Positions 5,595-9,330 of a stretch of DNA of 9,330 nt are shown here, piece after piece. The stretch lies in assembly GCA_016763235.1 (NCBI GenBank), contig JAESUE010000194.1:1-9330 (forward strand). Direction: 5' to 3'. Under the pieces are notes generated by a model. The model worked only from the letters and a program-made list of their open reading frames with translations, was not told the origin of the DNA and ran no database searches. Within the stretch, counting starts at the first letter, position 1; each line of letters begins with the position of its first letter. This DNA comes from Pseudomonadales bacterium. Its GTDB lineage: Bacteria > Pseudomonadota > Gammaproteobacteria > Pseudomonadales > UBA3067. The position numbers and the translations under genes are program-made.

Positions 5595-7592
5595 ATCATC
5601 GCCCCAGCTCACCTCAACAAAGCGATCTCGCCCTTGTTTGCTAAGCTGCTCTAAGTGCCCACATTCACTACTATGAACCGTGACGCCACGCCCTAGTGTC
5701 ACATAACCGACAATCGGTTCACCAGGAACAGGTTTGCAACATTTGGCAATTTGGGTCATTAAATTACCCACGCCATCAATAGTAACGCCAGGCTCCAAGC
5801 CAGATTTTATTTTTTGTTTGGAAACCCGGTCCAACGTTGTTTTATTTCCAACTTCAGATATTTTTAAATGATTATTCAGCACATTAATCACTTGGCTAAT
5901 TTTCAAATCACCGGCGCCCACCGCCGCAAACAAATCCTCCGGAGATCTTAAATTCACTTTTTCAGCAAGCTTATCGAGATCGATGTTTTTAAAAGAAAGG
6001 CGTTTGAATTCAACCGCCACAAGAGCCTTTCCATCAATAATATTTTTACCACGCGCCTGCTGTTTAAACCAATGCTGTACTTTTGTTCTAGCACGCGCAG
6101 TGTGCAGGTAGCCAGAATTTGCGTTTAACCAATCCCTTCGAGGCTCGGTTTCTTTTCTGGTTAAAATCTCTACCTGCTGCCCCGTTGCAAGAACATGGTT
6201 CAACGGCACAATATGCCCATTCACTTTTGCACCACGGCAACGATGCCCTACCTCGGTGTGGATGTGATAGGCAAAATCTACTGGCGTTGCACCCACGGCC
6301 ATATCAACCACGTGGCCTTCAGGCGTGAACACATATATACGCTCATTTGCAGAATCAACTTGAAATTGTTCCGCCAAGTCATCAATTTGAAGCTCACCAA
6401 CATCTTCATTCCACTCAAGAACCTGGCGCAGCCACGTAATTTTATCTTCGTAGCTTCGCTCAACTTTGGAGTGAGGTGTTTCTTTATAACGCCAGTGCGC
6501 ACAAACACCCAGCTCCGCTTCATCATGCATTTCTTGGGTTCGAATTTGCACCTCAAGTATACGCCCCTTAGGGCCAATAACAGCCGTATGCAACGAGCGA
6601 TAGCCATTTTCTTTCGGGGTGGCAATATAGTCATCAAACTCTTTTGGAATGTGCCTCCATAGAGCATGAACAAGCCCCAGAACGGTATAACAGGACGCCA
6701 CATCCGGCACTAAAATCCGTAGCGCTCGCACATCATAGATCTGATAGAAATCGAGATTTTTGCGGCGCATTTTACGCCAAATGCTATAGATATGTTTAAC
6801 GCGACCGCTAATATCCGCTTCGATGTGATTTTTCTTTAATTCTAATCTGATGCCATCAAGAACATCTTCAATGTATTTTTCTCGTTCAATACGCTTTTCA
6901 GCAAGTAACTTGGCAATTTTTTTATACGCTTCCGGCTGCAGGTATCGGAAAGAAAGGTCTTCTAATTCCCACTTGATGTGGCCTATACCAAGCCTGTGGG
7001 CCAAAGGGGCGTACACATCCATAATCTCCCTGGCAACGCGAACCTGTCGTTCTTGTGGGGAGTTTTTCACTGCACGAATAGCACTGGTTCTTTCTGCAAT
7101 CTTAATCAACGCAACGCGTACATCGTCGACCATCGAGATAAGCATTTTACGTATATTTTCCAGCTGAGCCTTTTTCTTACCCAATGCCGCTTTACGCTTC
7201 GGGTTCAGGAATTGCCCAATGGCAGCCATTTCCGTTACACCTACCACTAGAACTGCGACGCTTTCACCAAACTCATCACGAACCGTATCCAGTGAAATAT
7301 ATTCTTCTCGAACCGAACGATATATAGCCGCTGCAACAAGAGAGTCGATATCCAGATTAAGCCCGATAAGGATTTCGCACATTTCCAGACCCATCTGGAA
7401 GCTATCCACCCCTACTGCCCACTGCGAGCCTTCACGCTGAGCGCCTGTTATAGCGTTCCGACTCATTTCACAGGCACGACGAAGAGGATCTATATCCGAA
7501 AAGCCACTTCTCGCCTGGATATTGATCAACCAATCATCAAGATTTATTTCACCATCTGAATGAATGTAATGCTCTTCACGAATTTTAACCAT
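5592..7592 (-). CDS. relA: (p)ppGpp synthetase RelA, ended early by an amber codon
   Basis: RelA makes (p)ppGpp from ATP and GTP/GDP on ribosomes holding uncharged tRNA and drives the stringent response. The product up to the TAG is 666 residues against about 744-750 for the family. Domains in order: an N-terminal pseudo-hydrolase region with the HD dyad lost (YRSVREEY at 91-98), marking a synthetase-only enzyme; the synthetase domain, about 240-370, with RVKHIYSIWRKM (264-275) and the RelA-type EFDD (318-321); TGS, about 417-478; a helical region; and the zinc-finger-like domain with C618, C619 and C644. The ACT domain is missing from this product but is encoded in frame directly after the stop (to 5340); the full readthrough length is 750. 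The ATG shares one base with the rlmD stop (TAATG) and has no strong ribosome site, so translation is probably coupled to rlmD. Catalytic residues look intact, so a truncated protein could still be active but misregulated. Confidence 0.95.
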   Translation of the reverse strand: MVKIREEHYIHSDGEINLDDWLINIQARSGFSDIDPLRRACEMSRNAITGAQREGSQWAVGVDSFQMGLEMCEILIGLNLDIDSLVAAAIYRSVREEYISLDTVRDEFGESVAVLVVGVTEMAAIGQFLNPKRKAALGKKKAQLENIRKMLISMVDDVRVALIKIAERTSAIRAVKNSPQERQVRVAREIMDVYAPLAHRLGIGHIKWELEDLSFRYLQPEAYKKIAKLLAEKRIEREKYIEDVLDGIRLELKKNHIEADISGRVKHIYSIWRKMRRKNLDFYQIYDVRALRILVPDVASCYTVLGLVHALWRHIPKEFDDYIATPKENGYRSLHTAVIGPKGRILEVQIRTQEMHDEAELGVCAHWRYKETPHSKVERSYEDKITWLRQVLEWNEDVGELQIDDLAEQFQVDSANERIYVFTPEGHVVDMAVGATPVDFAYHIHTEVGHRCRGAKVNGHIVPLNHVLATGQQVEILTRKETEPRRDWLNANSGYLHTARARTKVQHWFKQQARGKNIIDGKALVAVEFKRLSFKNIDLDKLAEKVNLRSPEDLFAAVGAGDLKISQVINVLNNHLKISEVGNKTTLDRVSKQKIKSGLEPGVTIDGVGNLMTQIAKCCKPVPGEPIVGYVTLGRGVTVHSSECGHLEQLSKQGRDRFVEVSWGDD

Positions 7593-8929
7593 TATTTTTC
7601 AAACACTGCGATTGATTCAACATGAGCTGTATGGGGAAACATATCCATCACCCCTGCGCTAAGCAACTTATAACCTAATCTGCACAATTCCCCCGCATCT
7701 CTAGCAAGTGTTGCTGGATTGCAAGAGACGTACACAATTCGTTTAGGGTCTAATAGTGAAATATTTCTGACAACTTCCAAAGCACCAGATCGAGGCGGAT
7801 CCAAAAGAACTTTGTCAAACCCACCCTTTGACCAAGTTTGCTCTCGAAAGTCTTTAGTCAGATCGGCACTATAAAATTGAGCGTTAGAAATACCGTTGTG
7901 AGAGGCATTCATCCCCCCCCTTTCCACCATAGCCTCACTACCCTCAACCCCAATTACCTCGCTACAATGCTTTGCGATTGGCAGCGTGAAATTACCCAGA
8001 CCACAAAAGAGATCTAGAACTCGGTCATCCTCTTTGAGCTCCAGGTATTCTAATGCACGCTTTACCATCATTTGGTTGATGGATGCATTTACTTGCGTAA
8101 AATCCACTGGGAGGAACAACATATCTAAAGACCATTCAGGAAGCTGGTAGCTTAGATAGGCGTCTATAGAATCGGGGTAGATTCTGCGTACAGTATCAGG
8201 GCCGGCTGGCTGTAAATACACCCAAAGGTGATGTTCAGCGCCAAACTCTTGCAGACAGAGAACGTCCTCTTCTGAAATATCATCAAGGTGCCTGAAGACT
8301 AAAGCACCCTGTTCATCTCCAAGGGAAACTTCAATTTGAGGAATGCTGGTCTTCGCCTCTAGACCCGCTAATAACTCCCGCAATGGGGTGATCAATTCAC
8401 CCACACGCTTATCTAACACTGGGCACGTGTCCACATCGGTAATAAATGAATTCCGTTTTTCGCGAAACCCGACCAAGACGCCACCTTTTTTTGCGACATA
8501 CCTAACCCCAAGACGAGCATTGCGTCGATAGCCCCATATATCGCCTTGTAGCGGCTTCATTAACGAAGAGGGTTCAACGCCTCCAAAATGAAGAAGCTGC
8601 TCGGATAGAGCCTGCTGTTTGGCGTTAATTTGCTGACTGGGAGACATGTGCTGGAGGTTACATCCCCCGCAAATCATCGCCTTTGAGCAGTGAGGTTCAA
8701 CGCGATCAGGTGAAGCTGTTAATACTTTGTCTACCTTCGCTTCAGAATGCCGACTGCCAACGAACGTATAGCTACACTCCAGCTTCTCTCCTGGTAGAGC
8801 GCCATCTACAAACAATGTTTTGCCTTCTACACGTGCAACGCCTCTGCCATCGTGGCTCAGGCTTTCTATCGTTACCGTTACCGGCTCGGTGGGCACTGGT
8901 TTTCTTTTTCTATATCTTCGTTTGGCCAT
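7592..8929 (-). CDS. rlmD: 23S rRNA (uracil-1939-C5)-methyltransferase RlmD
   Basis: RlmD (formerly RumA) methylates U1939 of 23S rRNA to m5U using S-adenosylmethionine. The 445-residue protein has a basic N-terminus (KRRYRKRK) and a TRAM RNA-binding domain at about 13-70. The [4Fe-4S] cluster ligands are C81, C87, C90 (CSKAMICGGC) and C169. The Rossmann-type methyltransferase domain starts near 275 with the SAM-binding motif VLDLFCGLGNF (304-314), followed by LLDPPRSG (375-382). The nucleophile is C403 in VSCNPATLARD, and the general base is E438 in HTAHVES. The four cluster cysteines and C403 separate it from other m5U methyltransferases such as TrmA, which lacks the cluster. The start is ATG 8929 with no recognisable ribosome site. 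A run of eight G in the coding strand (7920-7913) encodes part of RGG at 337-339. It sits between cysM and relA, a common gammaproteobacterial arrangement. Confidence 0.96.
   Translation of the reverse strand: MAKRRYRKRKPVPTEPVTVTIESLSHDGRGVARVEGKTLFVDGALPGEKLECSYTFVGSRHSEAKVDKVLTASPDRVEPHCSKAMICGGCNLQHMSPSQQINAKQQALSEQLLHFGGVEPSSLMKPLQGDIWGYRRNARLGVRYVAKKGGVLVGFREKRNSFITDVDTCPVLDKRVGELITPLRELLAGLEAKTSIPQIEVSLGDEQGALVFRHLDDISEEDVLCLQEFGAEHHLWVYLQPAGPDTVRRIYPDSIDAYLSYQLPEWSLDMLFLPVDFTQVNASINQMMVKRALEYLELKEDDRVLDLFCGLGNFTLPIAKHCSEVIGVEGSEAMVERGGMNASHNGISNAQFYSADLTKDFREQTWSKGGFDKVLLDPPRSGALEVVRNISLLDPKRIVYVSCNPATLARDAGELCRLGYKLLSAGVMDMFPHTAHVESIAVFEK
7913..7920 (-). repeat. G8 homopolymer inside rlmD
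   Basis: Eight consecutive G on the coding strand (AAA-G8-ATG) lie in codons 337-339 of rlmD, downstream of the SAM-binding motif and upstream of the catalytic Cys403. As present the frame is intact. Loss or gain of one G would remove the catalytic end of the enzyme. Confidence 0.9.
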
Positions 8930-8939
8930 GTATATACAT
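8928..8939. repeat. 12-base perfect palindrome at the rlmD start codon
   Basis: The sequence atgtatatacat is identical on both strands, and its minus-strand 3' end supplies the AT of the rlmD ATG. It is AT-rich and short, so chance is a serious alternative. Its position over the start codon could allow operator binding or a small RNA structure. Confidence 0.5.
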
Positions 8940-9025
8940 CTATAGAGAGTTGTGTGGTTTAGTTTGCTGTGGGTACGGCTTAATGAAAAAAGCAGAAGGC
9001 TCTTGGTAAGGCTTAGGGATACCCG
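8930..9025 (-). promoter_or_regulatory. Gap between cysM and rlmD, possible rlmD promoter
   Basis: This 96-base gap is the only sizeable non-coding stretch in the window and the only obvious place for a promoter of the rlmD-relA-mazG-moaA run. A TATAGA (minus strand, 8944-8939) could be a -10 box, but it would place the transcript start only a few bases before the ATG and has no convincing -35 partner. An imperfect 11-base direct repeat is present on the plus strand, ggtacggctta (8972-8982) and ggtaaggctta (9005-9015). A T6 tract (minus strand) follows a weak stem, too poor to call a terminator. Cotranscription from cysM cannot be excluded. Confidence 0.3.
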
Positions 9026-9330
9026 CTAGCTTTTGTCAAAAACACCGGTTGAAAGATAGCGATCACCACGATCACAAATGATCACAACTATAACCGCGTT
9101 TTGAAGTTTTTTTGATAACTGCAAGGCACCCGCTACGGCACCGCCGGAGGATACACCGCAGAAAATCCCCTCTTTTTCAGCGAGAGCACGCATTGTTTGC
9201 TCCGCGTCCACTTGATCAATATCTATGACCTGATCAATGCGGCTACGCTCAAATATTTTAGGTAGATAGGCCTCTGGCCAACGGCGTATACCGGGTATGG
9301 ACGCGCCCTCTTTCGGCTGCAACCCCACAA
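9026..9330 (-). CDS. cysM: Cysteine synthase B CysM, 5' end cut by the window edge
   Basis: CysM is a pyridoxal-phosphate enzyme that forms cysteine from O-acetylserine and sulfide; CysM-type enzymes also accept thiosulfate. Only about the last 101 codons are present. They match the family C-terminus: GLQPKEGASIPGIRRWPEAY, then AEQTMRALAEKEGIFCGVSSGGA with the Ser/Gly-rich loop, and the terminal DRGDRYLSTGVF that is characteristic of CysM rather than CysK. The GTG at 9328 is an internal valine, not a start, because the matching family sequence continues upstream. The catalytic lysine would lie outside the window. The stop is TAG at 9028-9026, evidence that TAG is used as a genuine terminator in this genome. 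rlmD follows after 96 bases. Confidence 0.94.
   Translation of the reverse strand, partial: VGLQPKEGASIPGIRRWPEAYLPKIFERSRIDQVIDIDQVDAEQTMRALAEKEGIFCGVSSGGAVAGALQLSKKLQNAVIVVIICDRGDRYLSTGVFDKS

Noticed and set aside
6195..6662. A 155-codon plus-strand open frame opposite relA
   Set aside because: It lies entirely opposite the conserved RelA synthetase and TGS coding region, shows no recognisable domain, and is explained as an antisense shadow of relA.
6278..6703. A 141-codon minus-strand open frame in another frame within relA
   Set aside because: It overlaps conserved RelA motifs in the correct frame, including EFDD and the TGS domain, and has no family resemblance of its own.
8984..9004. 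A possible terminator after cysM (weak stem AAGAGC/GCTTTT and T6 on the minus strand)
   Set aside because: The stem is short, contains a G-T pair and consumes most of the T tract, leaving no proper U-run; the support is too weak to call.
8972..9015. Direct repeat ggtacggctta / ggtaaggctta in the cysM-rlmD gap
   Set aside because: Only two copies of 11 bases with one mismatch, with no known site or phasing; probably chance or a small local duplication.
9026..9328. GTG at 9328 as the start of a short 100-residue protein
   Set aside because: The sequence matches the C-terminal third of CysM and family members continue upstream of this valine, so the gene is only cut by the window edge.

Overview
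The window looks like chromosomal DNA of a free-living or host-associated marine gammaproteobacterium. The order cysM - rlmD - relA - mazG is a familiar gammaproteobacterial neighbourhood. The protein sequences and moderate base composition would fit the Cellvibrionales (Saccharophagus/Teredinibacter type), but the genus is an inference from memory and not proven here. Every gene lies on the minus strand, so transcription runs from high to low coordinates. No RNA genes, insertion sequences, CRISPR arrays or phage genes are visible.

In transcription order the window holds: the 3' third of cysM (cysteine synthase B, cut by the right edge); a 96-base gap; rlmD (23S rRNA m5U1939 methyltransferase); relA (ribosome-dependent (p)ppGpp synthetase); mazG (nucleotide pyrophosphohydrolase); moaA (GTP 3',8-cyclase of molybdenum cofactor synthesis); a secreted helical-repeat protein of 469 residues; and a long TPR lipoprotein (at least 684 residues, cut by the left edge). 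Packing is tight. rlmD/relA and mazG/moaA each share one base (TAATG), relA and mazG are 20 bases apart, moaA and the secreted protein 6 bases apart, and the two repeat proteins share a 4-base GTGA overlap. Everything from rlmD leftward could therefore be one transcript.

The main surprise is in relA. The reading frame stops at a single amber codon (TAG, 5594-5592) just after the zinc-finger-like domain. The same frame then continues without interruption through a well-conserved C-terminal ACT domain to a TGA at 5342-5340. Reading through the TAG gives 750 residues, close to the full length of gammaproteobacterial RelA. The gene is therefore either recently broken, recoded by readthrough, split into two polypeptides, or affected by a one-base sequence error. 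TAG is also the ordinary stop of cysM and moaA here, which argues against genome-wide reassignment.

The second point of interest is the pair of GTG-initiated, translationally coupled envelope proteins downstream of moaA. One has a cleavable signal peptide and the other a lipobox. Together they look like two parts of an uncharacterised periplasm/outer-membrane assembly whose remaining genes would lie beyond the left edge.
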